From contig NZ_SIJC01000002.1 in the NCBI RefSeq assembly GCF_010078385.1, forward strand, positions 124,001 to 188,000: 64,000 bases of DNA, in the 5' to 3' direction. Of the stretch, positions 24,837-32,764 are shown piece after piece; the stretch's first letter is position 1; each line of letters begins with the position of its first letter. Below the pieces are notes generated by a model that saw nothing but the letters and a program-made list of their open reading frames with translations, ran no database searches and had not been told where the DNA came from. This stretch comes from Chengkuizengella sediminis (lineage in GTDB: Bacteria; Bacillota; Bacilli; Paenibacillales; KCTC-33759). The position numbers and the translations under genes were made by a program.

Positions 24837-26732
24837 ATGAAGTCAATTAAAGGTTATCGTTTATGTTTTTCAGTGATTTTAATGTTTTGTTTAGTTGCAA
24901 CACCGCTTATTACACCAGTATCTTCAATTGTTGAAGCAAATTCAGAGGTGCAAAAGAAGGAAACAGAAGGCCCACTTATGTTCAGAATTGATAATGTATC
25001 TACAAAAGAACAACGAACTGAAATTGCTAGAACTGGTGTTGTGATTGAAGAAATTGGTGAAAATTATGTCATTGTTATCGCACACCCTACAGAAGTTAAA
25101 GATTTAAAGAAATTAAATTTCTCAGTAACTGAACAAATGACTAATGATCAATTGCAAGCTTTGGATTTCCCTAATTCAGATAGTGGCTATCACAATTATC
25201 AAGAGATGGTAGATGAAATTGATCAAGCTACAATAGATCACCCAAATATTCTTGAGAAATTTAGTATTGGTCAATCATATGAAGGCAGGGATATATGGGC
25301 TGTCAAAATTAGTGATAATCCATCTGCAGATGAAGATGAAGCAGAAGTTTTATATACTGGTCTTCATCATGCCCGTGAACACTTAACCGTTGAAATGACA
25401 TTGTATTTAATGAATCTATTCACTGACGAGTATGGTACGAATTCAGAGATTACTAACTTAGTAGATAATAGAGAGATTTTCCTTGTATTTAACTTAAATC
25501 CAGATGGTGGAGAATATGATGTAAGAAATGGAAGCTATGACTTTTGGCGCAAAAATCGCCAAGTTAATAGTGGTTCTAGTTATGTAGGTACAGATTTGAA
25601 TCGAAATTATGGATACAATTGGGGATGTTGTGGAGGATCAAGCGGTAGTACTAGTAGTGATACATACCGTGGAAGTAGTCCTTTTTCAGCTCCAGAAACA
25701 AATGCATTGAGAAACTTTGTTGATAGTAGAATGATTGATGGTAAAATGCAAATTACAACAGCAGTAAGTTTCCATACGTATGGAGAATTAATTTTATATC
25801 CATATGGTTACACTTATACGGATGTACCGAGTGATATGACACAGGACGATCATGATGTTATGGTAACGTTAGCCAATCAGATGGCGAATATGAATGGCTA
25901 TACTCCTCAACAATCTAGTGATTTATATATTACGGATGGTGATATGACAGATTGGACCTATGGAGAACACAAAATCATGTCATTTACGTATGAAATGTAT
26001 CCTACATCTTCCAATCCAGGATTTTATCCTCCAGATGAAATTATTCAAAGAGAAACTGAACGAAACCGTGATCCTATACTATACTTAACTGATAAAGCGG
26101 ATTGTCCATATGATGTTATTGGTAAAGCTGCACAATATTGTGGAGGAGACGGTGGAGGAGAGACAGAAATCGTATTTGAAGATGATTTTGAAACGGATAA
26201 AGGTTGGACTTCAGATCCAAATGGAACAGATACAGCCACAACAGGTATGTGGGAAAGAGCAAATCCTGAAACCACAAGTTATAGCGGAACAAAACAGCAA
26301 GGAACAACAACAAGTGGAAGTTATGATCTTGTAACTGGAGGAAGTGCAGGAAGTTCTGTAGGTGCGAATGATATCGATAGTGGTGATACTACTATTGTTT
26401 CACCTGTCATCACATTACCTACAGATGGAAATTTATCCGTATCGTTCTCTTACTATTTTAGCCATTATTCAAATGCCTCCAGTGCAGATTATTTCAGATT
26501 AAGTGTAATACAAGGTGGATCTGTGGATACAATATTTGAAGACCTAGGGGCAGGGGTTGATCAAGATGCAAACTGGTCTTTCCAATCCGTTGATTTGTCT
26601 TCCTATGCAGGTCAAACAATTCAACTCCAATTTGAAGCAGCAGATGCAAGTAGTGGAAGCCTTGTTGAAGCGGGAGTAGACGATGTGAAAATAGAAAAAG
26701 AAGTAGTTACATCAGATTTAACTATAGATTAG
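24837..26732 (+). CDS. Secreted M14 zinc carboxypeptidase with C-terminal module
   Basis: This 631-residue exported metallopeptidase has a signal peptide at about residues 1-35. A propeptide-like region covers about 40-110. The M14 catalytic domain has zinc ligands in 'GLHHAREH' (His178, Glu181) and 'SFHTYG' (His313), substrate-binding '[10 protein letters not shown]', and catalytic Glu386 in 'FTYEMYP'. A '[10 protein letters not shown]' linker leads to a beta-rich domain (about 446-625). That domain is nearly the same as the C-terminal domain of the subtilase at 50115-51866. The shared module probably handles surface, substrate or polymer binding. The gene is monocistronic with AAGGAGG before ATG and a terminator after. 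Confidence 0.93.
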   Translation: MKSIKGYRLCFSVILMFCLVATPLITPVSSIVEANSEVQKKETEGPLMFRIDNVSTKEQRTEIARTGVVIEEIGENYVIVIAHPTEVKDLKKLNFSVTEQMTNDQLQALDFPNSDSGYHNYQEMVDEIDQATIDHPNILEKFSIGQSYEGRDIWAVKISDNPSADEDEAEVLYTGLHHAREHLTVEMTLYLMNLFTDEYGTNSEITNLVDNREIFLVFNLNPDGGEYDVRNGSYDFWRKNRQVNSGSSYVGTDLNRNYGYNWGCCGGSSGSTSSDTYRGSSPFSAPETNALRNFVDSRMIDGKMQITTAVSFHTYGELILYPYGYTYTDVPSDMTQDDHDVMVTLANQMANMNGYTPQQSSDLYITDGDMTDWTYGEHKIMSFTYEMYPTSSNPGFYPPDEIIQRETERNRDPILYLTDKADCPYDVIGKAAQYCGGDGGGETEIVFEDDFETDKGWTSDPNGTDTATTGMWERANPETTSYSGTKQQGTTTSGSYDLVTGGSAGSSVGANDIDSGDTTIVSPVITLPTDGNLSVSFSYYFSHYSNASSADYFRLSVIQGGSVDTIFEDLGAGVDQDANWSFQSVDLSSYAGQTIQLQFEAADASSGSLVEAGVDDVKIEKEVVTSDLTID

Positions 26733-26739
26733 ATTTACG

Positions 26740-26783
26740 AATAAAAAGCTGTTTGCCTTTTTCTTAGGTGAACAGCTTTTTTG
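26740..26783 (+). terminator. Terminator after the M14 peptidase gene
   Basis: AAAAAGCTGTT ... GAACAGCTTTTTT forms a stem with a terminal T-run. Confidence 0.85.
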
Positions 26784-26957
26784 TTTATGATACAACTTTT
26801 TGTTATTATGATATACTCAACTAGATTTGAATTACTCATAAGCTTTCCTTAGTAGGAAAAAAGCACTTAAAGAAGTGAAATATGGATGAATTCATATATT
26901 TGCAACAATTATTCTAGTTTATTATGAAAAGAACAATATAGTTTGGAGAAGATACAA

Positions 26958-27410
26958 ATGAATGAAATGGATCAAAGTTTTCCTCTTACAATTACGATGA
27001 TTATGATCTTTTTAGGGGTAGTAGTAGCTGTGAAAGCTTATCCTAAAATTAAAGGTTTTATATTTGTGTACTTATTATTTACAAGTTTTATTTTATATAC
27101 TTCTGTTAGATATTTATTTTTTCAATTTCAAATTTTGCAAAATGTTAATGTCTTGGAATTTATTGTTGATCTAATCTTTATTTTTCTAGTAGTGGTTATA
27201 GTCATATCCATTATTAGATTAAAGAGGTATACACCTACAATCATTATACTTTATGAATCAATTTTAATCTTATATGTATTATATGAATGGTTGAATTCTA
27301 GATTTGAATTACTAAATTTAATAGAATTTTTACTTAGTGTTTTGATAAGTGGATTTTGGATTATCTATTTCTTAAGATCTAAGAAAGTAAGAGAGGTCTT
27401 TGTAAATTAA
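26958..27410 (+). CDS. Membrane protein of unknown function
   Basis: I do not recognise this 150-residue protein. It has four to five hydrophobic segments (about residues 9-27, 33-55, 67-90, 98-116 and 125-143), rich in Ile, Leu and Phe, and a basic C-terminal 'RSKKVREVFVN'. TTTGGAGAAG precedes ATG 26958 at the right distance. The gene is followed by another small membrane protein gene in the same direction. Confidence 0.55.
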   Translation: MNEMDQSFPLTITMIMIFLGVVVAVKAYPKIKGFIFVYLLFTSFILYTSVRYLFFQFQILQNVNVLEFIVDLIFIFLVVVIVISIIRLKRYTPTIIILYESILILYVLYEWLNSRFELLNLIEFLLSVLISGFWIIYFLRSKKVREVFVN

Positions 27411-27440
27411 TTCTAATTGTTTCACATTTTGTCCTCATAT

Positions 27441-27470
27441 TTCATAAAAATATAAATATATTTTTATGAA
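27441..27470. promoter_or_regulatory. Perfect AT-rich palindrome before a small membrane protein gene
   Basis: Arms TTCATAAAAATATA and TATATTTTTATGAA (14 bases each, 2-base centre) form a perfect dyad 56 bases before the ATG at 27526. It is a candidate operator or a weak bidirectional terminator. Confidence 0.5.
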
Positions 27471-27525
27471 GACTAGTATAGTGTTGTCTTAATAAAAAAT
27501 CACACTATTCTATGGGGGGATTTAT

Positions 27526-27819
27526 ATGAATTTTCGTGTTGTTTATGTTCTTATTTTAGCTTTATATATAATTTATGTTTTATTTAGTTCATTTCAATTG
27601 ATTGTTAATGATGTAAGTTTTATAAGTTGGATCATTTCAACTACAGGCGGTGGGTTGCTATTATATGCATTTACAAAGATTTATCATAGGAAAAATGTTC
27701 AACCAGACATGAGACAAAGTACAAATGGGGATGTACTTTTCATTTGCCTCTGTCTCTTCTTAATTATCATCATCATACTTAAAATATTGACTAGGTTAAG
27801 TGGATCGGTTTATTGGTGA
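27526..27819 (+). CDS. Small membrane protein of unknown function
   Basis: This 97-residue protein has three hydrophobic segments (about 5-25, 33-50 and 70-92) and a polar loop 'IYHRKNVQPDMRQSTNGD'. I do not recognise a family. GGGGGGA precedes the ATG with good spacing. It ends 6 bases from the convergent FAD oxidoreductase gene. Confidence 0.55.
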   Translation: MNFRVVYVLILALYIIYVLFSSFQLIVNDVSFISWIISTTGGGLLLYAFTKIYHRKNVQPDMRQSTNGDVLFICLCLFLIIIIILKILTRLSGSVYW

Positions 27820-27825
27820 ATTTAT

Positions 27826-29118
27826 TTATCCACAACACCCCACAGCAGATTCTTGTTTAACTACATTTGAGATACTGCATACTCCTGTTTCAGGTAATTC
27901 TAATTGAACTTGTTTTGCACTTTCAAAATTTCCTGTTATATAAGCCACAACAGATCGAGCTTGTTCATATCCAGTTGCTAATAAGAAAGTAGGGGCTCTA
28001 CCATAACTTTTAGCTCCTATAATATAAAAGTGTTCTTCAGGTTGTCTTAACTCTTTTTCCCCATGAGGTCTCACAGTTCCGCAGCTATGAATATTAGGGT
28101 CGATCAGTTCAGCTAATTCAGGTACAGACTCTATGGATGGATCACTAACATGTCTAATTTCCCTTAGCATATTAAAGTTTGGCCTTGAACCTGTATTTGA
28201 AATAATTTCATCAATCTCATTAATCGTATGATTTAGGTCATTTTTTACACCTAAAACACTTAGTTTATGATTTGCGTCCTTTTGAACGGAGTGAATAAAC
28301 ATTGGCGTATGAACAATGACTTTGCCATTTTGTACTAACTCATGAATTTTTGTTCCTAGTTCACCACGTGCAGGTAGTGCATCATTTTCTTTTCCTCCAT
28401 AAGCCTCACTAACTGTTTTCTTTCTAAGTGCCCAAACTAGTTTTGTATTTTCGTTTTGTTTTTGAAGGTCAGCAAGTTCTAAAAGCGCATTAATTGCCGA
28501 ATGACCCCCTCCTACAACTAGGGTTGTTTTCCCTTCGTATCGCTTTCGATCCTTACCCAACACATCAGGGATGCCATAATAGATTTGATTTTGTACCTTT
28601 TGCTCTCCATTTGCATGAATGCCTCCAGAACCGATTGGATTTGGGTTTTGCCATGTTCCTGTAGCATCAATCACTGCCTTAGCTTCATACATTTTAAACT
28701 CATTATCTTTTTGAACATGAATCACAAATGGAATTTCGTCACGACCGAATGATTTCATTTTATCTAAACCTTTTCGACCAATAGAAATCACCTTACTATT
28801 TAAATGAATATGAGGTTTAAACTCAGGTAAGTTGGATAATGGTTCTAAATACTGTGAGACAATTTCACCACCTAAAGGTAATTCATTTTCTGAAGGAAGG
28901 GGGAGTTTGTTTTTTAATAATAAATCTTTTGCTGCTTTATCTATGTTGTACTTCCAAGGTGAAAATAAACGAACGTGATGATAATCTAAAAAGTTGGTAC
29001 CCACTTTATTTCCTAATTCAAACAAAATGAACGATTCATTTTGTTGTACTAAATGTGCAGCGGCGGCTAAGCCGACAGGACCACCACCAATAATTGCAAC
29101 AGGTAAATTGTTGTTCAT
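27826..29118 (-). CDS. FAD-dependent oxidoreductase, possibly arsenic-linked
   Basis: This 430-residue flavoprotein has an N-terminal FAD-binding motif 'VAIIGGGPVGLAAAAHL' and a second Rossmann motif, 'TTLVVGGGHSAINALLELAD', for NAD(P)H near residue 190. The layout is that of flavin monooxygenase or thioredoxin-reductase-like enzymes, including the ArsO type found in arsenic gene sets. The C terminus ends in 'ESAVGCCG', a Cys pair suited to thiol or metalloid chemistry. ATG 29118 lies 8 bases after GGAGG. It follows a small Cys-rich peptide gene and is flanked by ArsR-type palindromes. The arsenic link is inferred from these sites, and the substrate is unknown. Confidence 0.75.
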   Translation of the reverse strand: MNNNLPVAIIGGGPVGLAAAAHLVQQNESFILFELGNKVGTNFLDYHHVRLFSPWKYNIDKAAKDLLLKNKLPLPSENELPLGGEIVSQYLEPLSNLPEFKPHIHLNSKVISIGRKGLDKMKSFGRDEIPFVIHVQKDNEFKMYEAKAVIDATGTWQNPNPIGSGGIHANGEQKVQNQIYYGIPDVLGKDRKRYEGKTTLVVGGGHSAINALLELADLQKQNENTKLVWALRKKTVSEAYGGKENDALPARGELGTKIHELVQNGKVIVHTPMFIHSVQKDANHKLSVLGVKNDLNHTINEIDEIISNTGSRPNFNMLREIRHVSDPSIESVPELAELIDPNIHSCGTVRPHGEKELRQPEEHFYIIGAKSYGRAPTFLLATGYEQARSVVAYITGNFESAKQVQLELPETGVCSISNVVKQESAVGCCG

Positions 29119-29161
29119 TATCATAACCTCCATTTATATTTTAAAAAAATTTAATTATATA

Positions 29162-29177
29162 ATCAAAAAAAATTGAT
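29162..29177. promoter_or_regulatory. ArsR-type palindrome (site 1)
   Basis: ATCAA-AAAAAA-TTGAT is a perfect ATCAA-N6-TTGAT dyad. It lies between the Cys-rich peptide gene and the FAD oxidoreductase gene. Confidence 0.6.
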
Positions 29178-29181
29178 TTAT

Positions 29182-29322
29182 TCAACAGCCGCATCCGTCT
29201 TTTCCAGCAGATTTTGCTTCTTCGTCAGCAACACAACAAGCATCAACATTTGTAGTTGCAGGTCCACCACAACATTCATCAGAAACAGGTTCATTTACAA
29301 CTTTTTCAAAATCATTACTCAT
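29182..29322 (-). CDS. Small Cys-rich peptide, candidate metalloid-binding
   Basis: This 46-residue peptide has seven cysteines in three clusters: ECCGGP, DACCVAD and GCGC at the C terminus. The spacer is acidic. GGAGGG precedes the ATG. Such CC and CGC motifs bind soft metals or arsenite in many proteins, but I cannot assign a named family. It is cotranscribed with the FAD oxidoreductase (64-base gap) and preceded by two ATCAA-N6-TTGAT sites. Confidence 0.7.
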   Translation of the reverse strand: MSNDFEKVVNEPVSDECCGGPATTNVDACCVADEEAKSAGKDGCGC

Positions 29323-29378
29323 TTTAATCCCTCCAATCCATTAGAATAAATTACGATTTAGTTAAAGCTAATTAATTA

Positions 29379-29394
29379 ATCAAAATATTTTGAT
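29379..29394. promoter_or_regulatory. ArsR-type palindrome (site 2)
   Basis: ATCAA-AATATT-TTGAT is a perfect dyad located 57 bases before the Cys-rich peptide ATG on the minus strand, where an operator would be expected. Confidence 0.65.
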
Positions 29395-29436
29395 ATAAAT
29401 CATATTATCTTTGTATCCTATTTTTGTCAATGATAA

Positions 29437-29452
29437 ATCAAAAAAAATTGAT
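29437..29452. promoter_or_regulatory. ArsR-type palindrome (site 3)
   Basis: ATCAA-AAAAAA-TTGAT has the same sequence as site 1. It lies in the divergent region between the Cys-rich peptide gene and the sugar-binding protein gene. Confidence 0.6.
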
Positions 29453-29573
29453 TTAATATTAGAGAATTTTACCCCCTTTTATCTTTATTTAGACCTCTCT
29501 CTTATTTATGTTTGTACCTATAATGAATACAAGAAACAAATACTATTAACAATCTTTTGGGGAGGGTCAATGT

Positions 29574-30929
29574 ATGAAAAAAATTTTACTATCACTTATG
29601 ATGGTGTTATTCCTGAGCTCTATTGTTTTAGCAGCATGTGGAACGGAAAATGGAACAGAAGAAGGAAACGAGGATGGAACAGAAGTAGTTAAAGAAACAG
29701 ATGAAATGGAGCCTGTTACAATTACTTTACGTCATACTCAAATTGGTGAAGGAAAAGAAAATCGTCTCAACCTTTTGGAAGATGCTGTAGCGGATGCAGA
29801 AAGTAAGATGAAAAATGCAACATATGAGTTTGAAGCAGTTGATGGTGAAGTGAATCGTTTCGATAAGTTACCAGCAGAAATGGCAGCGGGAAATCAACCA
29901 GATATTTTTGATTTGTTTGGCGGTGCGGATACAATAAGATATGCAAAAGCGGAGAGATTACTTCCATTGAGCGAAATTTTAGATGAACTTGGATTGACGG
30001 ATCAATTTATAGAATTAGGTGAATTTACTATTGATGGTGAGATTTACGGTCTTCCAATTGGGGGGTTCACTGAAGGTTATTTTTATAGTAAACCTATATT
30101 TGAAGAGCTAGGTGTAGAGCCTCCTACTACTTGGGCTGAACTTGAAGATATCGCAGTGAAAGCAAAGGAAGCCGGTTATGTTCCATTTGCTATGGCTGCA
30201 AAAGGTGCATGGGTACCGATGATGACGATGAATACACTTGTTGGACATTCAGCTGGACCTGATTCTATTCAAGGATTAGTTGAAGGAACGACTAAATGGA
30301 CCGATCCAGAGGTGGTTGCGGCATTTGAATACTTAGAAGGTTTCGTAGAAAAAGAATACTTAAAACAAGGTTCATTAGGTTTGGATTATGGGGAGCAGCG
30401 TAATCAGTTGATCACGGGGGAAGCAGCAATGATGTTTGATGGTAGCTGGACTAGTTCTGTATTTACAGATCCTGAGCAAGCTGGTGATATGTTGGGTGAT
30501 GTAGGTTACTTTGCAATGCCAGGTGTTCCAAATGGAGTTGGAGATCAATCGGCTGTGAATGCTGGATTCTCTAACGGATATGGATTTTCATCAACGATTG
30601 CTGACGATGAAGGAAAATTAGCAGCAGTCAAACAGTTTATTCAAAGTCTGTATAACGATGAGATGCAAAAACGTGGTCTTATTGAAGATAAATTACTTCC
30701 ATCTATGAAAATTGAAGATTTATCTGGAGTAGATCCATTAATGTCAGAAATTATTGATGTAATGAATTTAGCTGGAGGAGCATTCCCTACGATTGATGGG
30801 GTGGTTCAAGCAGAAGTAAATACAGTATTAGGTGAAGGAATACAAAGAATCCTTGGTAATGATGTAGACGTTAAAGAAATGTTAGAAGAAGTGCAGGAAG
30901 TGCAAGAGAAAGTAAATCAAGAGGGATAA
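29574..30929 (+). CDS. Sugar ABC transporter substrate-binding lipoprotein
   Basis: This 451-residue exported solute-binding protein of the CUT1 (MalE/UgpB-like) class has a signal peptide with lipobox 'VLAAC' (Cys near 23). An acidic linker and a fold typical of extracellular solute-binding family 1 follow, including 'EMAAGNQPDIFDLFGGADT' and 'AAMMFDGSWT'. It is the binding component for the permeases at 31066-32763. The downstream GH3 N-acetylhexosaminidase gene suggests an amino-sugar disaccharide or muropeptide-derived ligand. A hairpin after the gene may raise its expression over the permeases. Confidence 0.92.
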   Translation: MKKILLSLMMVLFLSSIVLAACGTENGTEEGNEDGTEVVKETDEMEPVTITLRHTQIGEGKENRLNLLEDAVADAESKMKNATYEFEAVDGEVNRFDKLPAEMAAGNQPDIFDLFGGADTIRYAKAERLLPLSEILDELGLTDQFIELGEFTIDGEIYGLPIGGFTEGYFYSKPIFEELGVEPPTTWAELEDIAVKAKEAGYVPFAMAAKGAWVPMMTMNTLVGHSAGPDSIQGLVEGTTKWTDPEVVAAFEYLEGFVEKEYLKQGSLGLDYGEQRNQLITGEAAMMFDGSWTSSVFTDPEQAGDMLGDVGYFAMPGVPNGVGDQSAVNAGFSNGYGFSSTIADDEGKLAAVKQFIQSLYNDEMQKRGLIEDKLLPSMKIEDLSGVDPLMSEIIDVMNLAGGAFPTIDGVVQAEVNTVLGEGIQRILGNDVDVKEMLEEVQEVQEKVNQEG

Positions 30930-30959
30930 GAGAAGTAAGTCATTATTGAAATATTAAAT

Positions 30960-31000
30960 GCCACCTTCATAATTTTGATTTAGGAGGTGGCTTTCTTTTT
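30960..31000 (+). terminator. Partial terminator between the binding protein and permease genes
   Basis: GCCACCT ... AGGTGGC followed by CTTTCTTTTT is an attenuating hairpin, usual after solute-binding protein genes. Confidence 0.75.
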
Positions 31001-31065
31001 AACGAAAGTTCATAGAAAGATGATTTTATTTTTTCTTAATATTAAAAAAATTGGAGCGGATGCTT

Positions 31066-31944
31066 ATGAACAAAACATTTAAAAACCCTCTAGTTTATAT
31101 TTTGTTTTTATTACCAACCATACTGTTTTATTTTATTTTTATGGGTGTGCCGGTTTTTCAAGCCTTTTATTATGGTTTTACAGATTGGGATGGACTAAAT
31201 CCACCCGTGTTTAATGGAATAGAGAACTTTAAAGAAGCATTTGGTGATTCAGATTTTTGGTTATCTGTTTTAAATAATGTGTACTTTATTTTATTTTCGG
31301 TTGTAGTACAACTACCAATCATTTTGGTTCTTGCTTTATTAATTAGTAATGTAAAAAGATTGAAAGGCTTTTATAAAACGGCAGTTTTTGTCCCTTCTAT
31401 ATTATCTACAGCTGTTATTGGTATATTATGGGGTTTTATTTATGAGCCGGATTCAGGTTTATTAAATCAATTTTTAGCTATTTTTGGAATTGAAAAAATT
31501 TATTGGTTATCGGATAAAAGCACAGCTATGATTTCTATTTTAATTACAAACGCCTGGCAATGGACTGGTTTTTATGTCGTTTTAATGTTAGCTGCTATTT
31601 TAGGAATACCAAAAGATTTGTTAGAACAAGCGGAGATTGATGGAGCAACAAACTGGCAAAAATCAACTAAAATCATCATTCCGTTAATTCGCCCTATTAT
31701 TATTGTTGTAATGTTATTGTCTATTGCTGGAGCAATGAAAGCGTTAGATATTGTATGGGTAATGACAGAAGGGGGTCCATTTGGTACAACAGATGTGATG
31801 GCTACTTATATGATTAAAGAAGCGTTCCGTGAGTATCAATATGGTTATGGGAATGCAATCTCGGTGTTAATATTTATTTTCACTCTTGTAATCACAGGAT
31901 TATTTCAATGGATCACAAAAAATAATGAGAGGATTGAATATTAA
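31066..31944 (+). CDS. Sugar ABC transporter permease (MalF type)
   Basis: This 292-residue membrane protein has six helices and the EAA loop 'DLLEQAEIDGATNWQKSTKIIIPLI' (near residues 185-210), which contacts the ATPase. It is one of two CUT1 permeases. ATG 31066 follows GGAG; an upstream TTG at 31051 is less likely. The next permease begins right after its stop codon. Confidence 0.92.
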   Translation: MNKTFKNPLVYILFLLPTILFYFIFMGVPVFQAFYYGFTDWDGLNPPVFNGIENFKEAFGDSDFWLSVLNNVYFILFSVVVQLPIILVLALLISNVKRLKGFYKTAVFVPSILSTAVIGILWGFIYEPDSGLLNQFLAIFGIEKIYWLSDKSTAMISILITNAWQWTGFYVVLMLAAILGIPKDLLEQAEIDGATNWQKSTKIIIPLIRPIIIVVMLLSIAGAMKALDIVWVMTEGGPFGTTDVMATYMIKEAFREYQYGYGNAISVLIFIFTLVITGLFQWITKNNERIEY

Positions 31945-32763
31945 ATGAAAAAAATCTTCTCTCATATTGTATTACTATCGTATATACTTATTATATTAAC
32001 CCCTTTTGTTTTTGTATTGTTTTCTTCCTTTAAAGAGAATAATATTGAAATCGTAACAAATCCTTGGGGTCTCCCCTCAACTTTTAATTTTGATAACTAT
32101 ATATTGGCATGGAAAAATGCTAAGATTGGCACATATTTTTTTAATAGCTTTTATATCTCTACCGTTTCATCCGTTGTTACTTTATTGTTTGGAGCTGCAA
32201 CATCTTATGCTCTTACTAGAATGAAATTTATGAAAGCAAGTAGATTTATATATACATTTATTTTATTAGGTCTTGTTATTCCAACAGGTTCTTTATTGGT
32301 ACCCCTTTATAAGTTAATCACGGATTTTAATTTATACAATACACATTGGGCTTTAATACTCCCATATGCAACGTTTGCGTTACCTGTTTCTATTTATATT
32401 ATTTGTGCTTTTATGCGTACAATCCCAAGTGAATTAGAAGAAGCAGCAATGATGGATGGGCTAGGTGCGTTTGGGTTGTTTACTAGAATCATATTACCGA
32501 TTTCCATTCCCCCGCTAGTTACGGTATTTATTTTAAATTTCCTTGGGAATTGGAATGAATTTGTAATGGCTAACTTTTATTTATCGAGTGAGCATTTAAG
32601 AACGTTACCCGTTGGTATGGTCGGATTTAGGGATGCTTTTAATACAAATTACGCTCAGTTATCTGCAGGCATTGTGTTTAGTGTTTTACCCGTACTTATC
32701 ATATACAGTATTTTGCAGGAAAAAATTATTGAAGGGGTAACTGCTGGTAGCGTGAAAGGATAG
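31945..32763 (+). CDS. Sugar ABC transporter permease (MalG type)
   Basis: This 272-residue permease has six helices and the EAA motif 'ELEEAAMMDGLGAFGLFTRIILPIS'. It pairs with the preceding permease. No ATP-binding subunit is encoded here. CUT1 systems of Firmicutes often share a MsmX-type ATPase encoded elsewhere. Confidence 0.93.
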   Translation: MKKIFSHIVLLSYILIILTPFVFVLFSSFKENNIEIVTNPWGLPSTFNFDNYILAWKNAKIGTYFFNSFYISTVSSVVTLLFGAATSYALTRMKFMKASRFIYTFILLGLVIPTGSLLVPLYKLITDFNLYNTHWALILPYATFALPVSIYIICAFMRTIPSELEEAAMMDGLGAFGLFTRIILPISIPPLVTVFILNFLGNWNEFVMANFYLSSEHLRTLPVGMVGFRDAFNTNYAQLSAGIVFSVLPVLIIYSILQEKIIEGVTAGSVKG

Positions 32764-32764
32764 G

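Noticed and set aside
29411-29692. Plus-strand frame overlapping the sugar-binding protein start
   Set aside because: It covers the ArsR-type sites and then runs in the wrong frame through the lipoprotein gene, which has the proper signal peptide.
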